Positions 45,398-54,772 are shown, counted from the stretch's first letter. The stretch is 64,000 bases of DNA from Mesorhizobium sp. (GCF_004963255.1 NZ_SUGA01000002.1:266770-330769), one strand, 5' to 3'. The notes: generated by a model not told the origin, from the sequence alone. Made by a program: numbers and translations.

Positions 45398-46168
45398 ATG
45401 GCTGGCAGGACGGTTCTGATCGCCGGAGGCGCCGGGGGCATGGGGCTTGCGGCCGGACTGCGCCTCGCGGCCGACGGTGAGCGGATCGCGCTCGCCGACC
45501 TTCCCGGTCCCAAGCTCGACGCAGCCGTGGCCAAGATTGTCGCGACCGGGGCGGATGCGGTGGGTTTGCCGCTCGACATCCGCTCCGTCGCTGCCTGCCG
45601 CGACGTGGTGGCCAAGGCCAGGGACTGGGGCGGCGGCATAGACATCCTGGTCAACGCCGCCGGCGTCTGGCTCGAGGGGCCGGCGAGCGGGATCGAGGAA
45701 GATCAGTGGGACCTTGTGCTGGACGTCAATCTCAAGGGAGCGTTCTTCCTGATCTCGGCGGCTGTCCCGCATCTGGCGGCGGCGCAAGGGGTGATCGTCA
45801 ACATCGCGTCCGACGCCGGGCTCGTCGGCAACAACGGGGCGGCCGTCTATTGCGCCTCGAAGGGCGGGCTGGTTCTGCTGACCAAGGCTCTCGCGCTGGA
45901 ACTCGCCCCGCAAGGCATCAGGGTCAACGCCGTTTGCCCCGGCGACACGGCGACGCCGATGATCGACTATCAGGCCAGGACTTATGGTGGGGACGATCCT
46001 GACGGCTACAAGCGCCGGCTTCTCGGGCACTATCCGCAAGGGGGCAAAGCAAGGTTCATTCAGGTGGAAGAGATTGCATCCTTCATCCACTACCTCTGCC
46101 AGCCGGGCGCGGCGCCGATCACCGGGGCCGCGCTGTCGATCGATTTCGGCGTCAGCGCCGGCTATTGA
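45398..46168 (+). CDS. SDR-family oxidoreductase (first)
   Basis: This classical short-chain dehydrogenase/reductase has 256 residues. The NAD(P) glycine motif is GGAGGMGLA (about residues 8-16), with NAAG near residue 87 (LVNAAGVWLEG) and catalytic Tyr and Lys in YCASKGG (about 150-156). The ATG at 45398 has GTGGAGG upstream. The protein resembles 3-oxoacyl-ACP reductase/glucose dehydrogenase-type enzymes, so the substrate cannot be called. A second SDR gene follows 74 bases on. Confidence 0.87.
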   Translation: MAGRTVLIAGGAGGMGLAAGLRLAADGERIALADLPGPKLDAAVAKIVATGADAVGLPLDIRSVAACRDVVAKARDWGGGIDILVNAAGVWLEGPASGIEEDQWDLVLDVNLKGAFFLISAAVPHLAAAQGVIVNIASDAGLVGNNGAAVYCASKGGLVLLTKALALELAPQGIRVNAVCPGDTATPMIDYQARTYGGDDPDGYKRRLLGHYPQGGKARFIQVEEIASFIHYLCQPGAAPITGAALSIDFGVSAGY

Positions 46169-46242
46169 AAGAGCCTGGGCGGTTTTCGTCGCGGGTATGA
46201 TTGCCCGCGTCGGCATGCCGGCATTCCAATCGTGGAGAGAAA

Positions 46243-47004
46243 ATGATCGTCTTCCGCAAATCCCGCAGGGCGCTGGTGACCGGCGCGGGCGCCGCCGACG
46301 GCATCGGCGTAGCGGTCGCGCGGGCGCTGGGCGAGGCCGGCCTTTCGGTCGTCATCACCGCTTCGTCCGCGCGCGTCGAGCAGCGGGCCGGGGAATTGCG
46401 GGCGGAGGGGCTCGACGTCCGCGCCGTTATGGCCGACCTGACGGTTTCGGGCGATGTCGAGCGCTTGTGCTCGCAGGCCGGCGAAATCGACGTCCTCGTC
46501 AACAATGCCGGGATGGGTACGGTCGCGCAGCCGGCGTTGCAGCGGCGGTTTGTCGAGCTCAGCGAAAGCGATTGGGACCGCGGCATCGACGTCAGCCTCA
46601 AGACCGCGTTCCTGAGCACGCGCGGATTCCTGGCCGGCATGGTGCAGCGCGGCCATGGGCGCGTGGTCAACATGGCCTCGGTGACCGGACCTTACGTATC
46701 CAATGAAGGCGAGGCTGCCTATTCCGCGGCCAAGGCCGGCATGGTCGGGCTGACGCACGCGCTCGCACTGGAGGTTGGCCGCAGCGGCGTCACCGTCAAC
46801 GCCGTGGCGCCGGGCTGGATCGCGACTGGAGCCTCGACGGCGGAGGAACTCGCCGCTGCCCGCAACACGCCGCTCGGGCGCGCGGGCAGTCCCGAGGAAG
46901 TCGCCGCCGCCGTGCTGTTTTTGGCGTCGGACGGAGCCAGCTATGTCAACGGTGCCGTTCTCGTCGTCGACGGCGGCAACATCCTGCAGGAACGCAGGGG
47001 ATAA
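46243..47004 (+). CDS. SDR-family oxidoreductase (second)
   Basis: This 253-residue short-chain dehydrogenase has a glycine motif spaced as TGAGAADGIGVAVA, NNAG at about residue 90, and YSAAKAG as the catalytic Tyr-Lys. C-terminal GAVLVVDGGN closes the fold. GTGGAGAG lies just before the ATG. It is only distantly similar to the SDR in front of it, so the pair is not a recent duplication. Linkage to the sarcosine oxidase operon 245 bases downstream is suggestive only. Confidence 0.87.
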   Translation: MIVFRKSRRALVTGAGAADGIGVAVARALGEAGLSVVITASSARVEQRAGELRAEGLDVRAVMADLTVSGDVERLCSQAGEIDVLVNNAGMGTVAQPALQRRFVELSESDWDRGIDVSLKTAFLSTRGFLAGMVQRGHGRVVNMASVTGPYVSNEGEAAYSAAKAGMVGLTHALALEVGRSGVTVNAVAPGWIATGASTAEELAAARNTPLGRAGSPEEVAAAVLFLASDGASYVNGAVLVVDGGNILQERRG

Positions 47005-47127
47005 TAAGGCGGAGGAGCGACGGGCGTCGCTTGGCCGCATCGCTGCCGCTTTGAATGGACATAGGTGTACATTCGCGCTAGATATGAGCTTCGCGCTGCC
47101 GGTTCGCGGTTCGGCGGTCAATGGCAA

Positions 47128-47157
47128 GGCGAGTGTCCAGGGGGCGAGTGTCCAGGG
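47128..47157 (+). repeat. Two perfect 15-bp tandem copies upstream of soxB
   Basis: GGCGAGTGTCCAGGG occurs twice in immediate succession, starting a third time as GGCGA(T). It lies about 90 bases before the soxB start, in the 244-base gap that otherwise shows no gene. It may be replication slippage or a short iterated binding site. Confidence 0.7.
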
Positions 47158-47248
47158 GGCGATTGATGCACAAGCTCGGGCTGCAGACAGGGCGGTCAAG
47201 CCTTTACGATGAAGCGACATGCCCGACCCGTGAGGGCGGCTTCGACGC

Positions 47249-48502
47249 ATGACGAGACATTATTCGGCGCTTTCGCTCTTCAAGGAAGGCCTCGCTGGTC
47301 AGACTGGATGGGTGAAGGCCTGGCGCTCACCCGATCCGAAGCCGCGCTATGACGCCGTCATCATCGGGGGCGGGGGGCACGGCCTGGCGACGGCCTACTA
47401 TCTCGCAAAGAATCACGGGGTCACCAACGTGGCCCTGCTGGAGAAGGGCTGGATCGGCGGCGGCAACACCGGCCGCAACACCACCGTGGTGCGCTCCAAC
47501 TACTTCTATCCTGAAAGCGCCGCGATCTACGGGCTGGCGCACAGCCTCTACAAGACGCTCTCGAAGGATCTGAACTACAACGTGATGTTTTCCGCGCGCG
47601 GCATCCTCACACTCGCGCACAGCGAAGCGGCAATGGAAACCGCGGCGCGGTCCGTCAACGCCATCCAGGTCAACGGCATCGATTGCGAACTGTTCTCGGT
47701 CGAGGACGTGCGTCGCGTCGTGCCGATCTACAATTTCAGCCCGGACGCCCGCTTTCCGGTCTATGGCGGCACCTGGCAGCCAAGCGGCGGCACCGCCCGC
47801 CACGACGCCGTCGCCTGGGGCTATGCGCGCGCGGCAAGCCGCCTTGGTGTCGACATCATCCAGAATTGCGAGATCACCGACTTCATCATCGAAGGCGGTC
47901 GGTGCCGCGGTGTCGTCACCTCGCGCGGCGCGATCCGGGCCGAGCGCACAGGCATGGCGGTGGCCGGCCATTCTTCGGTGCTGGCGGCCAAGGCGGGGTT
48001 CCGGCTGCCGGTCAATTCCTATGCGCTGCAGGCCTGCGTGTCCGAACCGGTCAAGCCGATCATCGACACGGTGGTGATCTCGCCGGACACGGGCGTCTAT
48101 GTCAGCCAGTCGGACAAGGGCGAACTGGTGATCGGCGGCGCGCTCGACCGCATCCCCTCCTACGGCCAGCGCGGCAACCTGCAGGTGCTGGAAGGCGTCA
48201 TCGCCGGCATGCTCGAAATGTTCCCGATCTTCGGTCAGCTGAAGATGATGCGGCAATGGGCCGGCATCGTCGATGTTGTCCCGGATTCCTCGCCCATCAT
48301 CGGCGAGTCGCCGCTGCCCGGCCTGTTCCTCAATTGCGGTTGGGGCACGGGTGGCTTCAAGGCGATCCCCGCCGGCGGCACGCTGCTTGCCCATCTGCTT
48401 GCCACCGGCCAGCACCACGACATCAGCCGGCCCTTCGATCTCGACCGCTTCGCCCGCGGCCGCCTGATCGACGAGGCCGCCGGCTCCGGCATTGCGCATT
48501 GA
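47249..48502 (+). CDS. soxB: Sarcosine oxidase subunit beta
   Basis: This is the catalytic subunit of heterotetrameric sarcosine oxidase, which demethylates sarcosine to glycine with formaldehyde (or methylene-THF) and hydrogen peroxide. The 417-residue protein has the FAD motif VIIGGGGHGLATAYYLAKN (from about residue 37). His185 in GGTARHDAVAWGYA is the candidate for covalent FMN attachment. The C-terminal NCGWGTGGFKAIPAGG is typical of the family. It leads the operon soxB-soxD-soxA-soxG. The start gives the family N terminus MTRHYSALSLFKEG. Confidence 0.96.
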   Translation: MTRHYSALSLFKEGLAGQTGWVKAWRSPDPKPRYDAVIIGGGGHGLATAYYLAKNHGVTNVALLEKGWIGGGNTGRNTTVVRSNYFYPESAAIYGLAHSLYKTLSKDLNYNVMFSARGILTLAHSEAAMETAARSVNAIQVNGIDCELFSVEDVRRVVPIYNFSPDARFPVYGGTWQPSGGTARHDAVAWGYARAASRLGVDIIQNCEITDFIIEGGRCRGVVTSRGAIRAERTGMAVAGHSSVLAAKAGFRLPVNSYALQACVSEPVKPIIDTVVISPDTGVYVSQSDKGELVIGGALDRIPSYGQRGNLQVLEGVIAGMLEMFPIFGQLKMMRQWAGIVDVVPDSSPIIGESPLPGLFLNCGWGTGGFKAIPAGGTLLAHLLATGQHHDISRPFDLDRFARGRLIDEAAGSGIAH

Positions 48503-48515
48503 AGGTGTAGAAAAG

Positions 48516-48785
48516 ATGCAGCTCTTTCCCTGCCCGTTCTGCGGGCCGCGTGAAGAAAGCGAGTTCCACTATGGCGGCGAGGCCGGCAATCTCCGTCCCG
48601 ACGGCGCCGATGTGACCGCCGAGCGCTGGGCCGGTTATCTCCACATGCGCAACAATCCGAAGGGCGCGACCCGCGAGGTCTGGGTGCATATGACCTGCGG
48701 CGAGTTCTTCGCGATGAGCCGCGACAGCGTCAATCACAAGGTGTCGGGCTCTTCCGTGCTCGGCGAAGCGGAGCACGGAAGATGA
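48516..48785 (+). CDS. soxD: Sarcosine oxidase subunit delta
   Basis: This small zinc-binding subunit has 89 residues. The ligand set known for the family is present: Cys6 and Cys9 (FPCPFCG), His58 and Cys61 (VHMTCGEF). The start is set at the ATG at 48516, 13 bases after soxB. An upstream in-frame GTG/ATG would overlap soxB. The end overlaps soxA as ATGA. Confidence 0.95.
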   Translation: MQLFPCPFCGPREESEFHYGGEAGNLRPDGADVTAERWAGYLHMRNNPKGATREVWVHMTCGEFFAMSRDSVNHKVSGSSVLGEAEHGR

Positions 48786-51661
48786 GTGCTTCCCGTCTCG
48801 CCACCGGCGGCAGCGACATCGACCGCGGCCGCCCACTGAGCTTCACCTTCGACGGCAGGCGCGTCGAGGGTTTTGCCGGCGACACGATCGCCTCCGCTCT
48901 GCTCGCCAGCGGCCAGGCCGTGGTCGGCCGCAGCTTCAAATACCATCGGCCGCGCGGCATCTGGGGCTCCGGTGTCGAGGAGCCCAACGCGCTGGTCGAT
49001 GTCGACAGCGCGGCCGGCCGGGTGCCGAATGCGCGCGCCACGACCGTGCAAGCCGCCGACGGCATCAAGGTCAGGAGCGTCAACGCTTCGCCCACGGCCG
49101 AGACCGACCGCAACGCGGTTCTGGACCGCTTCGCCCGCTTCCTGCCGGCCGCCTTCTACTACAAGACCTTCATGTGGCCGGACTGGCACCTGTTCGAACC
49201 GCGCATCCGCGCCATGGCCGGACTTGGTATCGTCGATCCGGACTGGCAGCCACGCCAGGTCTCGGACCAGATCAACCATCATTGCGACGTCCTGGTGGTC
49301 GGCGCCGGGCCTGCCGGCCTTGCCGCGGCGGCCAGCGCGGCGGCGGCCGGGCACTCGGTCGTCCTGGCCGACGACAGGACGCATCCAGGCGGGTCGCTGC
49401 GCCACCGCGCCGGCGAAGTCGACGGCGTCGAGGGCAGGGCGTGGGTCGAGGCGACTGTCGCCAGGCTGAAGGGCGCCGGACAGCTGGTGCTGAGCGACAC
49501 GACCGCCTTCGGCCTTTACGACCACCATCTGGTGGCGCTCAACCAGCGCCATGCCGACGGCAGGCCGGACACGCTGTGGCGCGTGCGGCCCCGCCGCATC
49601 GTGCTGGCGACGGGCGCGATCGAACGGCCCGTGCCGTTCGCCAACAACGACCTGCCCGGAATCCTCTCCGCCGATGCGGCGCTCAGCTACCTGCGCCGGG
49701 ATGGCGTGCTTGTCGGCCGTGATATCGTGGTCGCGACCAACAATGACAGCGCCTATGAGCCGGCCTCGGCGTTGGCCGCGGCCGGCGCTTCGGTGACGAT
49801 GGTCGACTGCCGGCGTGAGGGTGATGCGCAGGCGAAATCTGACATTCGCGTCCTGGCTGGGCGCACGATCTCGGCGGCGCGCGGGCGCAACGCCGTCCAG
49901 GGCGTCCAGCTGGACGACGGCACGACGCTTGCCGCCGACTGCGTACTCGTCTCCGGCGGCTGGACACCCACCGTGCACCTGTTCTCGCAGGCGAAAGGCA
50001 AGCTCGCCTGGAGCGACCAGCTTGCGGCCTTCATTCCCGGCGAAGCCATCGACGGGATTGGCGTCGCGGGCGCTGTGGCCGGCACGGTCTCGCTTTCGGA
50101 TACTCTGGCCAGCGGCGCCGCGGCCGCCGGCGACTTCGGCTCGTCGTCGCCCGTACCTCGCGGCACGGGAGTGGAAGCAACACTCGGCGTCGTCAGCCTC
50201 TGGCCAAAACCCAAGGCCAGCGGTCGCGTCTGGATCGACTACCAGAGCGACGTCACCGCCAAGGATATCGAGCTCGCGGCGCGGGAGAATTTCGTCTCGG
50301 TCGAACACCTGAAGCGCTATATCACGCTTGGCATGGCGACCGACCAGGGCAAGACCTCGAACCTCAACGGCCTCGCGCTGCTGGCCGACATCACCGGGCG
50401 CGGCATTCCCGAGGTGGGCACCACGACCTACCGGCCGCCCTTCACGCCTGTCCCCTTCGCCAGCCTGGCCGGGCCGCGTCGGGGCAGCATGCACGCTCCG
50501 GTCCGCCGCCTGCCGCTGGAGGCTAGCCACCGCGCCTCAGGCGGTGTGTTCCAGGAATACGGCGGCTGGCTGAGGCCTGCTTACTATGGCGGCGGCGAAG
50601 CCGGCGCCTCGATCCAGGAGGAGGCGCGGCGGGCCCGGCAATCCGTGGCGCTGTTCGACGGCTCGACGCTCGGCAAGATCGAGGTGATCGGCCCGCGCGC
50701 GGCCGAGTTTGTCGACTTCATCTACTACAACACCATGTCGACCCTGAAGCCGGGCCATTGCCGCTACGGCTTTATGTTGTCGGAGAACGGCGTTGTCTTC
50801 GATGACGGCGTCCTGGTTCGTCTGGACGAGCATCGCTTCATCGTCTCCTGCTCGTCGTCGCATGTCACGGCGGTTCACGCGCGCCTCGAAGAATGGCGGC
50901 AGGACCGCTTCGGCCGCGATGCGGTCTGTATCCACAATGCCACCGCGCAATACGCCACCTTGACCGTTTCGGGGCCCAACGCCCGTCAGGTCGTCGAAGC
51001 GCTCGAACTGGGCGCAGCACTTGACGATGCCAGCCTGCCGCATATGGCCGTCGCCGCCGGCCGCTTTGCCGGTGATGAGGTGCGTATCGCCAGGGTCTCC
51101 TTCACCGGCGACCGCAGCTACGAGATCTCCATCCGCGCCGACCGGGCGGAGGCGCTCTGGGCAAGAATGCAGCACGAGGGCCGCGCCTTCGACGCCGTGC
51201 TGCTCGGGCTCGAATCGCTGATGATCCTGCGCGCCGAGAAGGGCTATATCGTCATCGGCAAGGACACCGACGGCACCACCATGCCGCACGATCTGGGCGT
51301 CGCCGGACCGCGGACCAAGGGCGCCAGCGAGTTCGTCGGCCGGCGCTCGCTTTTCACCGAAGCGGCAAACAGCACGGACCGCAACCAGCTCGTCGGCCTT
51401 GCGCTGCGGGAAGGCGAGGCGCCGCTGGCGACCGGCGCGCATGGCGTGGAGAAGCGCGACGGGCGTCTCAGGAGCATTGGCTTCGTCACCTCCAGCTATC
51501 AGAGCCCGGCCCTGGGACGCCCGGTTGCCTTGGCGCTCATCGAACGGGGGGCGGCGCGGCACGGCGAAACCATCGACGTTCAACATCTGGGCGTCGTGCG
51601 GCAGGCGACGATCGTCGCGCCTTGCGCCTTCGATCCGGAGGGGAGGCGGCTCCATGCGTAA
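48782..51661 (+). CDS. soxA: Sarcosine oxidase subunit alpha
   Basis: The large subunit has 959 residues. A ferredoxin-like N-terminal region (SFTFDGRRVEGFAGDTIASA) is followed by a dinucleotide-binding domain (VLVVGAGPAGLAAAASAA, about residues 172-190). The C-terminal third, from about residue 585, is a GcvT-like folate-binding domain (ARQSVALFDGSTLGKIEV, TLGLESLMILRAEKGYI-like segment near 810). The folate domain captures the methyl unit as methylene-THF. The gene overlaps soxD and soxG at its two ends. Confidence 0.96.
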   Translation: MSASRLATGGSDIDRGRPLSFTFDGRRVEGFAGDTIASALLASGQAVVGRSFKYHRPRGIWGSGVEEPNALVDVDSAAGRVPNARATTVQAADGIKVRSVNASPTAETDRNAVLDRFARFLPAAFYYKTFMWPDWHLFEPRIRAMAGLGIVDPDWQPRQVSDQINHHCDVLVVGAGPAGLAAAASAAAAGHSVVLADDRTHPGGSLRHRAGEVDGVEGRAWVEATVARLKGAGQLVLSDTTAFGLYDHHLVALNQRHADGRPDTLWRVRPRRIVLATGAIERPVPFANNDLPGILSADAALSYLRRDGVLVGRDIVVATNNDSAYEPASALAAAGASVTMVDCRREGDAQAKSDIRVLAGRTISAARGRNAVQGVQLDDGTTLAADCVLVSGGWTPTVHLFSQAKGKLAWSDQLAAFIPGEAIDGIGVAGAVAGTVSLSDTLASGAAAAGDFGSSSPVPRGTGVEATLGVVSLWPKPKASGRVWIDYQSDVTAKDIELAARENFVSVEHLKRYITLGMATDQGKTSNLNGLALLADITGRGIPEVGTTTYRPPFTPVPFASLAGPRRGSMHAPVRRLPLEASHRASGGVFQEYGGWLRPAYYGGGEAGASIQEEARRARQSVALFDGSTLGKIEVIGPRAAEFVDFIYYNTMSTLKPGHCRYGFMLSENGVVFDDGVLVRLDEHRFIVSCSSSHVTAVHARLEEWRQDRFGRDAVCIHNATAQYATLTVSGPNARQVVEALELGAALDDASLPHMAVAAGRFAGDEVRIARVSFTGDRSYEISIRADRAEALWARMQHEGRAFDAVLLGLESLMILRAEKGYIVIGKDTDGTTMPHDLGVAGPRTKGASEFVGRRSLFTEAANSTDRNQLVGLALREGEAPLATGAHGVEKRDGRLRSIGFVTSSYQSPALGRPVALALIERGAARHGETIDVQHLGVVRQATIVAPCAFDPEGRRLHA

Positions 51662-52178
51662 CCTTGCCGAAAAATGGCCGGCGGCGCCCGATTTCGCCAG
51701 AGCGACGCTGAACAAGCATGGCGTCACCCTGCGGACGGTTGGCGGGCTGAACCAGCTTCTGGTCAGCGGCGACCTCGGGGCCTGGTCGAAGGCGTCAAGG
51801 CTTGCCGGCGAAGGCATCGGCGCCGGAGCGGTTGCCAGCGGCGACACATACATGGTGCGGATCGCGCGCGATCGCCTTCTTGCGGTCGGCGAACAGCCGT
51901 TCCACATCGCGGCCGGCTGGCACGCGGCCGGTTTCGCCGTCACGGTCATGGATGCGGGACTGCATGTGTTCGAGATCGAGGGGCCGGAGTTGAATCGCCT
52001 GATCGCCAGGGGCACTGCGCTCGATCCGGGAGCGGCAAGCCGCTCGGCGTCGATCCTTTTCGCCGGCGTCGGCGTTCTGTTCTACTGGTTCGGCAACCCC
52101 GAGCGGGCGCGTCTCCATGTCGACCGGGGCCTTGCTCCGTATCTGTGGGAATGGCTGGAACAGGCGCAAGTGTTGTAG
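51654..52178 (+). CDS. soxG: Sarcosine oxidase subunit gamma
   Basis: This fourth subunit has 174 residues and a GcvT-related fold (RIARDRLLAVGE, VTVMDAGLHVFEIEGPELN). The ATG at 51654 lies inside the soxA end, with GGAGGGGAGG directly upstream, and overlaps it by eight bases. A longer frame upstream lies wholly inside soxA and is rejected. It completes the soxBDAG set. No glyA, purU or formaldehyde dehydrogenase gene is attached, unlike in several other bacteria. Confidence 0.93.
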   Translation: MRNLAEKWPAAPDFARATLNKHGVTLRTVGGLNQLLVSGDLGAWSKASRLAGEGIGAGAVASGDTYMVRIARDRLLAVGEQPFHIAAGWHAAGFAVTVMDAGLHVFEIEGPELNRLIARGTALDPGAASRSASILFAGVGVLFYWFGNPERARLHVDRGLAPYLWEWLEQAQVL

Positions 52179-52230
52179 CGGGAATGGTTTCGGGTCTATC
52201 TAGCCGGCGTTCAATCTTGGCCCGTCCGCT

Positions 52231-52893
52231 ATGCTTTCCGATTCCAATGTTGATGACGTCGTGCGGCGGTCCGGTCTGACCGGCAACACCAAGGTGACGC
52301 GCGAGGACTGGATGAACCTCGCGCTGGAGACGTTGATCTCCGAGGGCGTCGAGGCGGTGCGCGTGCTGGCGCTCGGGCAGAAGCTGAACGTCTCCCGGTC
52401 CAGCTTCTACTGGTACTTCAAAAGCCGCCAGGACCTGCTCGACCAGCTGCTGGACCACTGGCGCAACAACAACACCCGTTTCATCGTCGAACAGGCCGGC
52501 ATGCCGGCCGCGTCGATCACACAGGCCGTGCTCAACATCTTCGAGTGCTGGCTGGATGAGAAGCTGTTCAATCCGCGGCTGGATTTCGCCGTGCGCGCCT
52601 GGTCGCGCCAATCCGCCGAAGTGCACCGGGTCGTCAACGAGGAAGACGACAAGCGCGTCGATGCGATCCGCGCCATGTTCTCGCGGCACGGTTATGCGGA
52701 CACGGAGGCCTTCGTGCGGGCGCGCGTCCTCTATTTCACGCAGATCGGCTATTACTCCCTCGAGATCGTCGAGCCGGTCAGCAACCGTCTGTTCCTGACC
52801 CCGGCCTATTTGCTCACGCATACGGGCAAGGAACCTCGCGCAGGCGAGGTCGAGGCCTTTGCCGAAAAGATGCTGGCGAAGAGCCCCGGCTGA
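52231..52893 (+). CDS. TetR/AcrR-family regulator downstream of sox
   Basis: This 220-residue regulator has the DNA-binding domain at residues about 22-70 (EDWMNLALETLISEGVEAV, LNVSRSSFYWYFKSRQDLL). The remainder is an all-helical effector domain. It starts 53 bases after soxG on the same strand and may be the operon's regulator, though no clear operator upstream of soxB could be picked out. It is not closely similar to the TetR gene at 8.2 kb. Confidence 0.87.
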   Translation: MLSDSNVDDVVRRSGLTGNTKVTREDWMNLALETLISEGVEAVRVLALGQKLNVSRSSFYWYFKSRQDLLDQLLDHWRNNNTRFIVEQAGMPAASITQAVLNIFECWLDEKLFNPRLDFAVRAWSRQSAEVHRVVNEEDDKRVDAIRAMFSRHGYADTEAFVRARVLYFTQIGYYSLEIVEPVSNRLFLTPAYLLTHTGKEPRAGEVEAFAEKMLAKSPG

Positions 52894-52933
52894 CGAGCCT
52901 CCATCGGCGAACGATGGCCAGGAGCGGCTCTGT

Positions 52934-52953
52934 CGCCTATATAGGCGTTTTTT
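52934..52953 (+). terminator. Terminator after the sox-linked TetR gene
   Basis: The palindrome CGCCTATATAGGCG (52934-52947) is followed directly by six T. The hairpin is short (5-bp stem, 4-base loop), yet the T tract is well placed. It lies 40 bases past the TetR stop and before the methyltransferase gene. Confidence 0.65.
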
Positions 52954-52971
52954 CAGCCTGATCGCCGTTCC

Positions 52972-54315
52972 GTGAACCCTGCCCCCCGCCTGCAAGCCAC
53001 AATCGAACTTATGCATGAAGTCGATAGCGTCGCGCGTCCCGCGGATGCTGTCGTCTCGGCCTGGTTTCGGGCCCGGCGCTATATCGGCGACAGGGACCGT
53101 GGCCAGATCTTGGAGTTGCTTTATGGACTTCTGCGGCACCATGCACGGCTTGGCTGGTGGCTGGCAAGGCATGGGCGCGAGGATAGGCCTCGCAACCGGC
53201 TGCTGGTGTGGCTGACGCTGAAGGAAGGCGAGACGCCCGATCAGATCAAGGGCCTGTTCAACGGGGCGAAATTCGCGCCTGCCATGCTGACGGATCACGA
53301 GCAGGCGCTGCTGGTCAAATTGCAGGGCTCGGCGATCGACCATCCCGGCATGCCGGAAGAGGTGCGCCTTGAATGCCCGTCCTGGGCGGCCGATCCCCTG
53401 CGGCGCCGTTTCAAAGAAGCGTTCGGCCAGGAGATGGCAGCGCTTCTGACGCCGCCGCCGCTTGATCTGCGCGTCAATCCGATCAAGTCGACGCGCGAGG
53501 CCATGCTCAACGCGCTGAAGGATCTCGGCTTGCGGGCGCAGCCGTCGACCATCGCTCCTTACGGCATTCGTGTGCATGAACGCCCCTCGCTGGCGAGCCT
53601 GCCGATGCTCAGGACCGGTGAGGTCGAGATCCAGGACGAGGGCTCGCAGCTTGTCGCCATGCTGGTCGATGCCCGGCCGGGCGAGCGCGTGGTCGATTTC
53701 TGCGCCGGAGCCGGCGGCAAGACGCTGGCTATCGCCGCGCAGATGAACAACAAGGGCCATGTCGTCGCCTGCGACGTCATGGAAGGCCGTTTGAAGCGCG
53801 GCGCCGAGCGCTTCCGGCAGGCAGGATTGCACAACATCGAGACCAGGCTTCTGGCCGGCGAAACGGATCGCTGGATCAAGCGCCACAAGGGTGGTTTCGA
53901 TCGCGTGCTGGTGGACGCGCCATGCAGCGGCACCGGCACATGGCGACGCAATCCCGATGCACGCTGGCGCGCGCGAGAGGAACAGGGTCTGGACAAGCTC
54001 GTGTCGCTGCAGGCCCGGATCCTGACAAGCGCGGCGCGCCTGCTGAAGCCCGGCGGACGGCTGGTCTACGCGACATGCTCGATGCTGTCCGAGGAGAATG
54101 AGGACCAGGTGGCCGCTTTCCTGGCGAGGCATCCCGCCTTTCGTGCCGTGCCGCTCAACGAGGCCGCGCCGCGGCTGACGAATTCGGCCCATTCCGACTA
54201 CCTGTCGCTGACGCCCGCGCGCAACGACACCGACGGCTTCTTCGCCGCCGTCATGCAGCGGGAAGTCGCGCTCCCAGTCGGGGCCGCCGATATCCATTCG
54301 CGATCCATTTCTTGA
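52972..54315 (+). CDS. RsmB-type rRNA cytosine-C5 methyltransferase
   Basis: This SAM-dependent RNA m5C methyltransferase of the NOL1/NOP2/Sun family has 447 residues. The N-terminal helical domain resembles NusB-type RNA binders. The SAM site is DFCAGAGGKTLAIA (about residues 242-255). The two catalytic cysteines are Cys318 (VDAPCSGTGTWRRNPD) and Cys369 (YATCSMLSEEN). The GTG at 52972 gives the normal N terminus. Target 16S cytosine 967 is assumed from the family. The neighbours are unrelated. Confidence 0.9.
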   Translation: MNPAPRLQATIELMHEVDSVARPADAVVSAWFRARRYIGDRDRGQILELLYGLLRHHARLGWWLARHGREDRPRNRLLVWLTLKEGETPDQIKGLFNGAKFAPAMLTDHEQALLVKLQGSAIDHPGMPEEVRLECPSWAADPLRRRFKEAFGQEMAALLTPPPLDLRVNPIKSTREAMLNALKDLGLRAQPSTIAPYGIRVHERPSLASLPMLRTGEVEIQDEGSQLVAMLVDARPGERVVDFCAGAGGKTLAIAAQMNNKGHVVACDVMEGRLKRGAERFRQAGLHNIETRLLAGETDRWIKRHKGGFDRVLVDAPCSGTGTWRRNPDARWRAREEQGLDKLVSLQARILTSAARLLKPGGRLVYATCSMLSEENEDQVAAFLARHPAFRAVPLNEAAPRLTNSAHSDYLSLTPARNDTDGFFAAVMQREVALPVGAADIHSRSIS

Positions 54316-54772
54316 ATGACCCGAAGGGGGCCGGAAGCGGACGGTCCGGTTCTGGGACGACCCAGCGAGAAAGGTGCCATTCCGCTGGCGCCCCCATCTT
54401 GGCCGCAACGACGTCGCTTGCCGTTGCCGGAAAACAACCGCGGCGCCGCGTCGGCCGCCTTGCGCCAGCACCTGCCTCTTGACGCTTTCAGCCGTGATAC
54501 GCTCCTACCAATCGGTCATCAGGGGTGTGTGGCTGAAGGCGGGTGACGAGCGTGGCGAGTTTGGCTTGACGGTGTGTGTCAAAGGAATCCTGATTCCTTT
54601 AGATTGCGACTAGGCCTAGCCCGGTGGCGAGGCAGCCACAGGATGGACATTTCAGCCCATATGGAAAATGATCATGTGCCGTGCACAACATTGCAGTGCT
54701 CGGGTCTCGACGAAAAAGGCTGAGCGTAAAAGCGGATCAACCGACCTCCGGGTCCAGCGAGTGGGGACGCAA
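54316..54772. other. Intergenic region upstream of the RND pump, with dyads
   Basis: These 457 bases carry no convincing gene. Visible structures are a perfect dyad AAAGGAATCctGATTCCTTT at 54581-54600, a palindrome CTAGGCCTAG at 54611-54620 and a TTGACG box at 54566-54571 that could be a -35 element overlapping the dyad. A local CTGGG/CCCAG hairpin follows the methyltransferase stop. The dyad is a good candidate operator for a repressor of the pump located elsewhere. Confidence 0.5.

Noticed and set aside
51946..54471. Long minus-strand open frame over soxG, TetR and the methyltransferase
   Set aside because: The genes on the plus strand have intact catalytic motifs. The antisense translation has no recognisable pattern and no ribosome binding site.
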